The position numbers and the translations under genes were made by a program. DNA of 64,000 nucleotides, from contig JAMFRO010000084.1 in NCBI GenBank assembly GCA_026224825.1, positions 62,001-126,000 of the forward strand. Reading direction: 5' to 3'. The DNA comes from a bacterium. GTDB taxonomy: Bacteria; Pseudomonadota; Alphaproteobacteria; Acetobacterales; Acetobacteraceae. Positions 9,588 to 18,110 of the stretch are shown piece after piece (position 1 is the stretch's first letter; each line of letters opens with the position of its first letter). The notes beneath the pieces are model-generated. The model made no database searches. It saw only the letters and a list, made by a program, of their open reading frames with translations, and was not told the DNA's origin.

Positions 9588-9698
9588 CTTCAAGCCCTTC
9601 AACTTCAACCCGCCGGCCAATGCCGCCGCAGGACGCTGAATGCTCCATAGCCCAATGATACACTGTAGATCAAACCAATAAAGCGCAGCCCAGCCCGG

Positions 9699-10262
9699 CT
9701 AGTGCGCGTTTTCCGGCACAATTCCTAGAATCCAGGGCTTGTCATCGCCCCGGCAGAATTCATGGCATTCCAGCAGTAGCTTAACACCCTGGGTGGCCAC
9801 GGGGTCGGCGGGCGAGACGATGAATTCTTGCTTCACCTGGCCTGCCACAGTCGCGGCATCCAGCTCAATAATCCCAGCGCCTTTGACATAATCGGGCCGC
9901 ACCCCTTGCGCCAACAACACCTGGTGCAATGCCGCATCATCTGCGGGGGCGATTTCGCGGGGGGTGAGCGAGAGATACCAGCCGCGTGAGAGGTGCGGCT
10001 GTCCATCGGGGCCGGGGCGATCATCCATCGATGTCAGTCCCAAAGCGTTGTTGCCGTCCAGCCACTGCGTACCATCGGGCGGCATCAGCGCCTGGCCGGA
10101 GCCGTTGTAGCAGACCAGTTGCATGTAGGTGTCAAACGGTGCCGGCACGGAGGTGACGGCGCCGGGCGAGATGGTCGCGCAGGGCACGACATGGTTCGCA
10201 TTCTGCGCCAGCGCCGGGCGGCCCAGCAGCAGTGCGGCGGCAAGCAGGACCAGGAATCTCAT
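9699..10262 (-). CDS. Small exported protein of unknown function
   Basis: 187 residues beginning with a clear Sec signal peptide (MRFLVLLAAALLLGRPALAQ, likely cleavage after ALA). The mature part has four Cys, two of them in CHEFCRGD near the C-terminus, suggesting disulfides in the periplasm. No family is recognised. It is the last of a same-strand series phoR-doxX-this gene, 13 bp after doxX, so it is probably co-transcribed with them. Confidence 0.7.
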   Translation of the reverse strand: MRFLVLLAAALLLGRPALAQNANHVVPCATISPGAVTSVPAPFDTYMQLVCYNGSGQALMPPDGTQWLDGNNALGLTSMDDRPGPDGQPHLSRGWYLSLTPREIAPADDAALHQVLLAQGVRPDYVKGAGIIELDAATVAGQVKQEFIVSPADPVATQGVKLLLECHEFCRGDDKPWILGIVPENAH

Positions 10263-10275
10263 GTCTATCCCCGGA

Positions 10276-10659
10276 TCAACCGTTGCGATTGCGCAGCGGC
10301 CGGGTGGACCACCATATGCCGAGGAGCAGAACCGCCTGGAACGGCAAACGCAAAATCAGCGCCCAATATGGCGTCGCGGGATAATCCGCCGCGTGCTGCC
10401 ACATGAACACATTGGCGGGTGTGACCGCGATGGTGAGGGCCACCAGCCCCCAGCCGGCGGCACTGCGCGTGCCAGGCCACAAAATCCCGGCCGCCCCCAG
10501 CAGCTCGAACACGCCCGAGACCAGCACCAGCAGCCGGTGCGCCGGAAATATTGGCGGGATGATGCCCGCGAACATCGAGGTTAGAAAAAAATGCGCGATG
10601 CCGCCGATGAAAAACCAGAGGAAAACAAAGCCCAGCACCAGACGCCGGCCGAGGCTCAT
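10276..10659 (-). CDS. DoxX-like family membrane protein
   Basis: 127 residues with four hydrophobic segments. Typical DoxX wording is visible: HRLLVLVSGVFELLGAAGIL and NVFMWQHAADYP. DoxX-type proteins are small quinone- or thiosulfate-linked membrane proteins, but most members have no known activity. The ATG at 10659 overlaps the phoR TGA (ATGA), which makes it part of the phoR transcript. Confidence 0.8.
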   Translation of the reverse strand: MSLGRRLVLGFVFLWFFIGGIAHFFLTSMFAGIIPPIFPAHRLLVLVSGVFELLGAAGILWPGTRSAAGWGLVALTIAVTPANVFMWQHAADYPATPYWALILRLPFQAVLLLGIWWSTRPLRNRNG

Positions 10660-12011
10660 TTCGCCACCCCCGGCAGCCAGATGGTGAACACCGTACCCTT
10701 GCCGATCTCGCTATCCACCACCAGCCGGCCGCGATGCCGGTTGACCACATGCTTCACGATCGCCAGCCCCAACCCGGTGCCGCCGACGCTGCGCGAACGC
10801 CCCTTGTCCACGCGGTAAAACCTCTCGGTGAGGCGCGGCAGATGCTCGCGCGCGATCCCCGCCCCGTCATCGGCCACGGACACCACCACCCCGCCGGGCT
10901 CGAAGCGCGGATCGGGTCCGGCGGAGGCGGTGAGTTTGATCTCGCCGCCGCGCTTGCCGTATTTCAAGGCGTTATCGAGCAAATTCGTAAACACCTGGGC
11001 GAGCTGGTCGGCATCGGCCGGGATGCGCGGCAGGGTTAGCGGCACGTCCATGCGCAGATGCACCTGCGCCTCTTTCAGCATCGGCTCCATGCCGGCGGCG
11101 ATGCGCTCGAACACCGGCGGCAGGAGCAAAATCTCCTTCGGCGGCGAATGCTCGGAAATCTCGATGCGCGACAGGGACAACAGATCCGCGATCACCCGCT
11201 GCATCCTTGCCGCCTGCTCGGCCATGATGCCGAGGAAGCGCTGTTGCGCCTCCGGATCATCCGCGGCGGGCCCGCGCAAAGTCTCGATGAAGCCGATCAG
11301 GCTGGCCAGCGGCGTGCGCAATTCATGGCTGGAATTGGCGACGAAATCGGCGCGCGTCTTCTCCAATGCGCGCTCGCGGGTGCGGTCGTTCACCAGCAGA
11401 TACACCGGCCCGCCCACAGGGATGATCGTCACCTCCAGGTCGCGCGCCATCGGGGCGGTAAGCACCATCTCACGGCGTACCGGCAGGCCGTGGGCTATGG
11501 CCTCGGCAAAGGCCGCGCGCACATCCGGGTGGCGCAGCAATGCCGCCGTCTCACCGCCGAAGGCGCTCACGGCACTATCGTTGCGCCACATGATCTTGCC
11601 TTCGCCATCCAGCTTCAGCAGCGGGTCCGGCAGGCGCTCCACAAGTGCCCTGTCCTCCGCCGCCAGCGCCTGGCCGCGTGTGCGGGCCAGGCGCTCGGCC
11701 TGCACCAGCCGCACCGCCTCCTCGCCCAAGGCCCGCATGCCCGGCACGAACAGGCCGGACACGCTGGGGAGCGCTTCCGGGTTGGTGCGCAGTGCGCGCA
11801 GCAACTGCGTCATCACCACCAGGTCGCGCCCCAAAGCCAGGCCGAACCCCGCCGCCACCACGCCGTATATGCCCCAGGCCAGCAGCGCATGGCCCGGGCC
11901 CAGCACCCCCAGCCCGGTAAGCGCGCCGAACATAACCGCCGGCAGCAACGCCAGCGCCAGAAAAAACGCGATGGCCGCGGGCACGGCTTTCTCGGGCAGG
12001 GTTTCGGGCAT
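10656..12011 (-). CDS. phoR: Sensor histidine kinase, PhoR type
   Basis: 451 residues. Two N-terminal membrane helices (about 10-60), a PAS-like region (about 130-215), then a HisKA domain with the phospho-acceptor in NSSHELRTPLASLIGF. The ATP domain follows, with an N-box (FTNLLDNALKYG) and G-boxes (DDGAGIARE, GGTGLGLAIVKH). ERFYRVDKGRSR is characteristic of PhoR, the phosphate-starvation kinase that works with PhoB. No response regulator, pst gene or phoU is beside it, so the PhoR assignment rests on the kinase core. Confidence 0.85.
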   Translation of the reverse strand: MPETLPEKAVPAAIAFFLALALLPAVMFGALTGLGVLGPGHALLAWGIYGVVAAGFGLALGRDLVVMTQLLRALRTNPEALPSVSGLFVPGMRALGEEAVRLVQAERLARTRGQALAAEDRALVERLPDPLLKLDGEGKIMWRNDSAVSAFGGETAALLRHPDVRAAFAEAIAHGLPVRREMVLTAPMARDLEVTIIPVGGPVYLLVNDRTRERALEKTRADFVANSSHELRTPLASLIGFIETLRGPAADDPEAQQRFLGIMAEQAARMQRVIADLLSLSRIEISEHSPPKEILLLPPVFERIAAGMEPMLKEAQVHLRMDVPLTLPRIPADADQLAQVFTNLLDNALKYGKRGGEIKLTASAGPDPRFEPGGVVVSVADDGAGIAREHLPRLTERFYRVDKGRSRSVGGTGLGLAIVKHVVNRHRGRLVVDSEIGKGTVFTIWLPGVAK

Positions 12012-12016
12012 GCTAC

Positions 12017-13327
12017 CTACGGCTGGTTAAAACTGGCGGGGGCGGGCGCGGAGATCACCGGCGCCCCGGCGGCGATGGAGAACACCGCCAGCCCGCGCTT
12101 CACGCTGCCATCCGGGTTCAGCACCACCAGCCCATCCGTACCGGTAAAGCCCGAAGGTGCGGTGAGCACGTTGCTGGTATAGCCACCGGATGCGCCAGCC
12201 ACCCGCGCCAGTGCCGTGGCATCGAACGCGACATCGGCAATGGCAGGGGCGGCGGCACCATAAGCCGCCTGGTATTTGGCCTGGAAGGCCTGCGCCGCCG
12301 CAGGGTCAGGTGCCGCATACAGCGCCCCCAGAAACACCGGCTGATGCGCCATATCCACCGCGATATTGGCCCAGGGGGCCGGGCCCAGAAACTGCACCTG
12401 CGGCGCTGAGACATCGTAATAGGGCAGGAAATTCGCAATCTCGGCCAAAGTGTTCTCATCGGTCTCGCCGATGAACAGCGCGTTGAAGCTGGGCGGCGGC
12501 ACCTGCTGGTGCTGCAAATCGCGCGCCTTGGCCCGCCCGGCCGGCGTGCCCTGAGCCTTGGCCGCCTTTATCTGGTCCATCAGCCCCTGGCCGCGATCGG
12601 CGAAGCCGGAGATCTGGTTCACCGCCTGGTTCACGCTATCAAACCCCGGCGAATAGAAGGCGATCTGCGGCGCCGGCTCGCTTAGGCTTTGCGTCTCGGC
12701 GGTAATGGCATCGCTCAAATGATGCCCGAACTGATTATCCGGCAACAGCGCCGCCAATTGCGTGCGCCCGGCGTCGGACGCCACCTGCAACACGCGCTGC
12801 ACGGATTGCGTGGGCGTGATGCCGAGCGGCCATACGCCCGGCTGCGCCAGCGTGGCGTCGTTGGTGAACGGCAGCATGTTCACCCCGGCCGCCTTGGCCA
12901 GCGGCACCACGGCCTGCGTCTCCGCCGAGGTGAGCGGGCCGATGATGATACCATCCCCCGCCGCAATGCCCGCCTGTGCCGCCGCGGCGGCACCGCCTGG
13001 ATTACCGCCGGTGTCACGAATATCGATACTCTGTGAAATACCGGCGGGTGCAGCCAGCTTCACCGCATTCTGCAGCGCAGCGCCCACCGGCGCCAGCGGC
13101 CCGGTAAGCGGCAAGAGGACCAAAATATTGCCGCTGGTTTTGCCGTAGCCGCCAGGGCTGTAAGGCACCGGGTGGATGGGGGCTGTCGGGGTCAGCCCTT
13201 CCGGCAAGCCTGGGTTCAACGATGGCGACAGCACTTGACCTGAGCAGCCGGCAAGCGCCAGCGTGCTGCTTAGAATCAGGTATGAACGCAGATATGAACG
13301 AAGACCCGGCCGGCACGCAGCAACCAT
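12017..13327 (-). CDS. LppC/LpoA-type lipoprotein (penicillin-binding protein activator, type I periplasmic-binding fold)
   Basis: 436 residues from ATG at 13327, which follows GGGAGGG. A signal peptide ends in the lipobox ALAGC (Cys ~28), so the protein is lipid-anchored. The body is a two-lobed amino-acid-receptor-like domain (ILVLLPLTGPLAPVG, DTGGNPGGAAAAAQAG, GPLTSAETQAVVPLA, LLPDNQFG). In proteobacteria this gene sits divergent to rsmI and its product activates peptidoglycan synthases. The same layout is seen here, with the two 5' ends overlapping by 46 bp. Confidence 0.82.
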   Translation of the reverse strand: MVAACRPGLRSYLRSYLILSSTLALAGCSGQVLSPSLNPGLPEGLTPTAPIHPVPYSPGGYGKTSGNILVLLPLTGPLAPVGAALQNAVKLAAPAGISQSIDIRDTGGNPGGAAAAAQAGIAAGDGIIIGPLTSAETQAVVPLAKAAGVNMLPFTNDATLAQPGVWPLGITPTQSVQRVLQVASDAGRTQLAALLPDNQFGHHLSDAITAETQSLSEPAPQIAFYSPGFDSVNQAVNQISGFADRGQGLMDQIKAAKAQGTPAGRAKARDLQHQQVPPPSFNALFIGETDENTLAEIANFLPYYDVSAPQVQFLGPAPWANIAVDMAHQPVFLGALYAAPDPAAAQAFQAKYQAAYGAAAPAIADVAFDATALARVAGASGGYTSNVLTAPSGFTGTDGLVVLNPDGSVKRGLAVFSIAAGAPVISAPAPASFNQP

Positions 13328-14199
13328 CACAACAGCCCTCCCCTGCCGCAAATTCGCCGGCATTGCCCGCTCTTGTGCTGGTTTCCACCCCAATCGGCAA
13401 CCTTCAAGATTTTTCCCCCCGCGCCGTCCAAGCTCTATCCGGGGCGGACGTGGTTTTGTGTGAAGATACGCGGACGAGTGCCACGTTGCTGCGCGCCCAT
13501 GGCATAGCGACTCGCACCCAGGCGCTGCACGAGCATAACGAGCAATCGCGCATCGCCGGGCTTATCGACTCGATGCTGAAGGGCGCGCGTTACGCCCTGA
13601 TCTCGGATGCCGGCACGCCGCTGGTGTCCGACCCCGGCTACCGGCTGGTGCGCGCCGCCATAGAGGCCGGGTTGAACATCTCCGGCATCCCCGGCCCCAA
13701 TGCCGCACTGCTCGCCCTCACCCTCTCCGGCCTGCCGCCGCACCCTTTCATGTTCACCGGGTTTTTGCCGCCCAAATCCGGCGCCCGCCAGGCAGCACTG
13801 CAAATCCTGCGCGCAGCGGAAATGGCCGGGCTCTCCACCACACATATATTCTACGAAGCCCCGCACCGCCTGGCTGAGTTTCTGGCCGATGCCGCCGCCG
13901 TGCTCGGCCCCCGCCCCGCCGCCGTGTGCCGTGAGCTGACCAAGCATTTTGAGGAAGTCCGCCGCGCCCCGCTGGATGAACTGGCGGCGCATTACGCCAC
14001 CAACCAGGCGCGCGGCGAGATATGCATCGTCATCGCTCCCGCTGCGGCCGAGGCCACCACGGCCGAAGACCTCGACACGGCTTTGCGGACGGCGCTGGCC
14101 AGCATGAGCGTCAAAGACGCCGCCGCAGCCGTCGCCACCGCCACCGGCCTGCCGCGTAAATCCGTGTATCAGCGCGCGTTGGCGCTTGGCCGGGAATGA
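13282..14199 (+). CDS. rsmI: 16S rRNA (cytidine1402-2'-O)-methyltransferase
   Basis: 305 residues from ATG at 13282; another ATG four codons later and a GTG at 13222 are alternatives. RsmI methylates C1402 of 16S rRNA using SAM. Tetrapyrrole-methylase-fold signatures are VSTPIGNLQDFSPRA, LCEDTRTSATLL, LISDAGTPLVSDPGYRLV and GIPGPNAALLALTLSGL. The ~35 residues before VSTPIGN are an extra Pro/Gln-rich leader. The usual downstream partner yraN is not present; an AT-rich gap follows. Confidence 0.95.
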   Translation: MNADMNEDPAGTQQPSQQPSPAANSPALPALVLVSTPIGNLQDFSPRAVQALSGADVVLCEDTRTSATLLRAHGIATRTQALHEHNEQSRIAGLIDSMLKGARYALISDAGTPLVSDPGYRLVRAAIEAGLNISGIPGPNAALLALTLSGLPPHPFMFTGFLPPKSGARQAALQILRAAEMAGLSTTHIFYEAPHRLAEFLADAAAVLGPRPAAVCRELTKHFEEVRRAPLDELAAHYATNQARGEICIVIAPAAAEATTAEDLDTALRTALASMSVKDAAAAVATATGLPRKSVYQRALALGRE

Positions 14200-14681
14200 A
14201 ATAGCGGCAGGTAATTTGCCGGAATTGAACCTTATCATCCTGGAATGAATGAAGGCACCGGCAAAGCGGTATCATTGCCTTTGAAGATTGAATTGCTTTT
14301 TTGCAATAAATAAACCTTGCCTTTACGTTATAACCAAATCAAAAAACACCCCGGTACCGTAATGTTAATCTTTTTTGAGATGCTCCGCGAATAAACCGGT
14401 AGTTGCGTCTCGGAATAAATAAAAATGCCGTCAGCTTGAACATTCCGGCCAGAGAAGACCGACGCCTAACGACGATTATGAAAAATACTGCATATATTGT
14501 AGCAGATTAGGTTGTTAACCAAGCTTAATTAACGCTTGTGCAAAATATTGCCTATCAGTGTTCTCAGTATATCGAACAACGTAAGATAGACGGACCGGCC
14601 CGGTCCAAGGCTAAATTATCCACGATTTTCACATGAAAATCCGGAAAGTAAATCGGCGACCTAAAATTCCCGGAGCAAACG
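14200..14681. other. AT-rich intergenic region upstream of the Hint-domain gene
   Basis: About 480 bp with no convincing gene. It is far richer in A/T than the surrounding sequence (runs such as GCAATAAATAAACC and GTTAACCAAGCTTAATTAA). It holds a weak hairpin with a T6 loop (14292-14307) just after rsmI, and a GGACCG/CGGTCC inverted repeat (14592-14606) nearer the next gene. I cannot fix a promoter. Such islands often bind xenogeneic silencers or long-range regulators, which would suit a surface or secreted protein gene. Confidence 0.55.
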
Positions 14682-16316
14682 ATGTCAACCATTTCCATCA
14701 GCACCTCAAATACCATTGCAAATCTCGACGGCCTTCTAGGTCTCGGGCCCACGGAGGCCATCCTCACGGCGGACGGCCTCACAGGCGTCACGGTCGATGT
14801 CGATCTCGGCATCGCCACGGCCTTTACCATCATCGGCTCGCCCGATTCTGATGTCACCATCGACCCATCCGACGAATCCGTACTGCCCATCAGCGTTCTT
14901 TCCAGCCTGTTCGTGAACACCAACGGTGCCGACGTCACCCTCGCCGAAGGCGCGCTGGCCACGGTCGGCGCACTCAGCGGCACCACCATCGATATCGACG
15001 GCGGCACGTTCCAGACCGGCTCAGGGCTGATCACCGCCTCGCTGCTCAACAGCACCACTTTGAGCTTCGGCACCGCCGGCGGCACGGATCTCATCACCAA
15101 GGACAGCACCTTCCTGCCCATCAATCTGCTCAATTCGGAAGGGGCGATCACCGGCTTTACCGGGCCTAACGACATCATCAACGACCAGGCTTTGGATTTC
15201 GCCGATATCACCGGCTATTCCATCACCACGGAAAGCGGCGGCGCGCAGACGATTACAGTGCTGACCAGCGATGATACAAACCTCACCTTCGCGGTGGCGG
15301 GCGGCAGCCTGACCTCCGGCAGCTTTGCCGTCGGTGCCGGCCCGCTGCATCTCAGCGATTCCACCAACGGGCTCGCGCTCACCCTCTGCTTCCTGCAGGG
15401 CACCAGCATCCTTACGCCGACAGGGGAAAAACCGGTCGAGACACTGACCATCGGCGACCGCGTGGTCACAAGGTTCGGCGGCATCCGGCCCATCGAATGG
15501 ATCGGCCGGCAGAGCTACGACCCGCGCTTCCTACGTAACAACCCGGGCAAAATGCCGGTGCGCATCGCGCCCGGCGCGCTCGGCCCCAACCTGCCGGTGC
15601 GGGCTCTCAGCGTCTCCCCCGGCCATTCCCTGCTGCTGGGCGATGTGCTGGTGCTTGCCAGCACGCTGGTCAACGGCCTCACCATCACCCAGGCGTTGCA
15701 GGCCGACGCCGGACCGGTCGAGTATTACCAGCTCGATCTCGGCACCCATGATTGCGTGATCGCGGAAGGCACCTGGGCGGAAACCTACGCCGACGCACCG
15801 GGCATGCGCGCGCAATTCCATAATGCCGTGGAATATGACCTGCTCTATCCGGAGCGTCCGCCGGTGCAGCAGCAGCAGCTCTGCATGCCGCGCCCGGAAG
15901 GCGGCCCGGCGCTGGAGGAAGCGCTGCGCCCGGTCACCGCCATCGCCGCCGCCGGCATCAGCGCGGGCCCGCTGGAGGGGTATATCGACCTTGTCGAAAG
16001 CTGGAAGATTTTCGGCTGGGCGATAGACCAGGCGCAGCCCGGCCTGCCGGTGCTGCTGGAGGTTCTCTCCGGCGAGGAGCAGCTCGGCACCGTGCTTGCC
16101 TGCGACCCGCGCGCGGACCTCGCCGCCGCCGGCAAAGGCGCCGGGCGCTGCGGCTTCGCCTTCACCCCGCCGCACCGCCTCTCGCGCGAGGCTTTGGCCG
16201 CGCTGCATATCCGCCGTGTGGAGGATGGTGCCGTCCTCAGCATGACGGCTAAGTGCCACACCGAGTTTTTCGGCGAGGGCTCACCGGCGCGGCAGGACAT
16301 CCGCATCGCCTCCTAG
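14682..16316 (+). CDS. Hint-domain protein with a repetitive adhesin-like N-terminus
   Basis: 544 residues. Residues 1-230 are Ser/Thr/Gly/Asp-rich beta-type sequence (adhesin-like, almost no Lys or Cys). At C236 a Hint (hedgehog/intein) domain begins: CFLQGTSILTPTGEKPVETL, then GDRVVTRFGGIRPIEWIGRQ and SPGHSLLLGDVLV. The C-terminal ~130 residues hold a GYIDLVESWKIFGWAIDQ...PVLLEVL unit of the kind often attached to acetobacterial Hint proteins. Hint domains can self-cleave at the first Cys; whether this one does is unknown. There is no classical signal peptide, so type I-like secretion is a guess. AGCA-type spacing precedes the ATG. Confidence 0.8.
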   Translation: MSTISISTSNTIANLDGLLGLGPTEAILTADGLTGVTVDVDLGIATAFTIIGSPDSDVTIDPSDESVLPISVLSSLFVNTNGADVTLAEGALATVGALSGTTIDIDGGTFQTGSGLITASLLNSTTLSFGTAGGTDLITKDSTFLPINLLNSEGAITGFTGPNDIINDQALDFADITGYSITTESGGAQTITVLTSDDTNLTFAVAGGSLTSGSFAVGAGPLHLSDSTNGLALTLCFLQGTSILTPTGEKPVETLTIGDRVVTRFGGIRPIEWIGRQSYDPRFLRNNPGKMPVRIAPGALGPNLPVRALSVSPGHSLLLGDVLVLASTLVNGLTITQALQADAGPVEYYQLDLGTHDCVIAEGTWAETYADAPGMRAQFHNAVEYDLLYPERPPVQQQQLCMPRPEGGPALEEALRPVTAIAAAGISAGPLEGYIDLVESWKIFGWAIDQAQPGLPVLLEVLSGEEQLGTVLACDPRADLAAAGKGAGRCGFAFTPPHRLSREALAALHIRRVEDGAVLSMTAKCHTEFFGEGSPARQDIRIAS

Positions 16317-16350
16317 CATCGCCTCCTAGCTCTGGGCACACGTGAGATCG

Positions 16351-16382
16351 GGGCGGATGGCCTGTGCCATCCGCCCTTTTTT
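16351..16382 (+). terminator. Strong Rho-independent terminator after the Hint-domain gene
   Basis: A 10-bp GC stem, GGGCGGATGG (16351-16360) with CCATCCGCCC (16367-16376), has the loop CCTGTG and is followed by TTTTTT. It lies between the convergent Hint-domain gene and pdxH, whose stop codon starts at 16381-16383. Confidence 0.9.
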
Positions 16383-16959
16383 ATGGGTACAGAGAGCCCG
16401 TGTCCCAGCCCGCAGCCGTGCGGGTGAACACCAGCCGGTCATGCAAGCGGAAATCCGCCCCCTGCCAGAACTCAAAATACTCAGGTGCCAGCCGCCAGCC
16501 GGACCAGTAATCCGGCCGCGGCACAGGGCCGCCGGAGAATCGTGCCTCTACCTCGGCAATCCGCGCCTCGAACACCGCGCGCGAAGCCAGCGGGCGGGAT
16601 TGCGCCGAAGCCCAGGCGCCGATCTGGCTCTCACGCGCACGGGTGGCGAAATATTCATCCGCCTCGGCATCGCTCACCTGCACAACCTGGCCCTCGATGC
16701 GTATCTGCCGCACCAGGCTCTTCCAATGGAACAGCAGCGCCACATGCGGGTTATTCGCTATCTCTTTGCCTTTACGAGACGGTAAATGGCTGAAAAACAC
16801 GAAACCATGCTCATCCCAACGCTTCAGCAGCACCATCCGCGCCGCCGGCCGCCCATCGGGCCCCACCGTCGCCACCGTCACCGCCTCGGGCTCATTGGGC
16901 TCGCTATCACGCGCCTCAGCAAACCATTCGCCGAATTTTTTAAAGGGGGACTCGCTCAT
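16381..16959 (-). CDS. pdxH: Pyridoxine/pyridoxamine 5'-phosphate oxidase
   Basis: 192 residues from ATG at 16959 (GGAGG in front; a GTG seven codons upstream is less likely). PdxH oxidises PNP or PMP to pyridoxal phosphate with FMN. Family parts: ARMVLLKRWDEHGFVFFSHLPSRKGKEIA (FMN site), QSRPLASRA, and the C-terminal RLHDRLVFTR / W...LYP. It is divergent from fabI, with 95 bp between the starts. Confidence 0.95.
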   Translation of the reverse strand: MSESPFKKFGEWFAEARDSEPNEPEAVTVATVGPDGRPAARMVLLKRWDEHGFVFFSHLPSRKGKEIANNPHVALLFHWKSLVRQIRIEGQVVQVSDAEADEYFATRARESQIGAWASAQSRPLASRAVFEARIAEVEARFSGGPVPRPDYWSGWRLAPEYFEFWQGADFRLHDRLVFTRTAAGWDTGSLYP

Positions 16960-17054
16960 GGGTTCGCCTCCAACGTGCACATGCTCTTGATCGCGTGATA
17001 GACTCTATGCCACCACCCTCGGTGAGATACGATAGACCTACGGAGATAGAACCC

Positions 17055-17897
17055 ATGCCGGACACAGAAGCCCAGATCACCCTGCCGCGTGGCACGCTGA
17101 TGGCCGGTAAGCGCGGGCTCATCATGGGTGTCGCCAATAACCGCTCCATCGCCTGGGCCATCGCCCAGTCCATAGCGGCGCAAGGGGCGGAAATCGCCTT
17201 CACCTACCAGGGCGAGGCGCTGGAAAAGCGAGTCCGCCCGCTGGCCACCTCCATCGGCTCCGATTTTTTGCTCCCCTGCGACGTGTCCGACGACGCCGCC
17301 ATGGACACCGCCTTCGCCGCGCTGAAGGAAAAATGGGGCAAGATCGACTTCCTGGTGCACGCCATCGGCTTCGCGGACAAAAACTTTCTGCGCGGGCGCT
17401 TCGTCGACACCCCGCGCGAGGCCTTTCTGCAAGCCCTTGATATCTCCTGCTTCTCCTTCGCCGCCGTAGGCCGCCGCGCCGCCGCGATGATGCCGGATGG
17501 CGGCTCGCTGCTGACGCTATCCTACCTCGGCGCCGAGCGCTGGGTGCCGCATTACAACGTGATGGGCGTGGCCAAGGCCGCACTGGAAGCCAGCGTGCGC
17601 TACATGGCCGCCGACCTCGGGCCGGACAACATCCGCGTCAACGCCATCTCCGCCGGGCCTATCAAAACCCTGGCCGCCAGCGGCATCGGTGATTTCAGCT
17701 ACATCCTCAAATGGAACAAGTATAACTCCCCGCTCCGCCGCAACGTCGAGCTGGAAGAAGTCGGCGGCGCCGGGCTGTACATGCTCTCCGACCTCTCCAG
17801 AGGTGTGACCGGCGAAATCCACCACGTGGACTGCGGCTACAACATCAACGGCATGAAAAACCCGGATGCGCCGGATTTGACGCTAGCACCGGAGTAA
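17055..17897 (+). CDS. fabI: Enoyl-[acyl-carrier-protein] reductase (NADH), FabI type
   Basis: 280 residues from ATG at 17055. FabI performs the last reduction in each round of fatty acid synthesis. It has GVANNRSIAWAIA as nucleotide-binding loop and YNVMGVAK as the Y-x6-K active-site pair, followed by the typical RVNAISAGPIKTLAASGI. A 20-residue upstream extension to an ATG at 16995 exists but carries no homology. Its TAA lies in the first A-tract of cloverleaf repeat copy 1. Confidence 0.95.
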   Translation: MPDTEAQITLPRGTLMAGKRGLIMGVANNRSIAWAIAQSIAAQGAEIAFTYQGEALEKRVRPLATSIGSDFLLPCDVSDDAAMDTAFAALKEKWGKIDFLVHAIGFADKNFLRGRFVDTPREAFLQALDISCFSFAAVGRRAAAMMPDGGSLLTLSYLGAERWVPHYNVMGVAKAALEASVRYMAADLGPDNIRVNAISAGPIKTLAASGIGDFSYILKWNKYNSPLRRNVELEEVGGAGLYMLSDLSRGVTGEIHHVDCGYNINGMKNPDAPDLTLAPE

Positions 17898-18091
17898 AAA
17901 GGCCAGGGCTCTGCCCTGGACCCGCCAAGGGCCGAAAGGCCCTTGGATCCCGTAACTTAAGAATTGAAAAGGGCCCTGCCTCCATGCTGTTAAAACAGCG
18001 AGGTGGCAGGGCCCTTTTCAATTCTCAAAAGCTAATGGGGGTCTGGGGCCTCCAGGCCCCAGCTGGTCCAGGGCAGAGCCCTGGCCTTTTT
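17896..18091. repeat. Composite cloverleaf palindrome, copy 1
   Basis: A perfect 27-bp outer stem (17896-17922 with 18065-18091) begins with A5 and ends with T5. It closes three hairpins. A is 17925-17946, CCAAGGGCC with a GAAA tetraloop. B is a central 20-bp palindrome (17961-17980 with 18005-18024) plus an inner GCTGTT/AACAGC hairpin. C is 18044-18061, TGGGGCCT/AGGCCCCA. On either strand the outer stem ends in a T-tract, so it can act as a two-way terminator between fabI and the TonB-C gene. The outer parts recur at 49444 and 63713. Confidence 0.9.
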
Positions 18092-18110
18092 CCTGCCTAA
18101 CCCCGACGGG

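Noticed and set aside
10828-12182. Long plus-strand frames opposite phoR and the LppC-type gene
   Set aside because: Compositionally shadow-like and fully covered by well-supported minus-strand genes.
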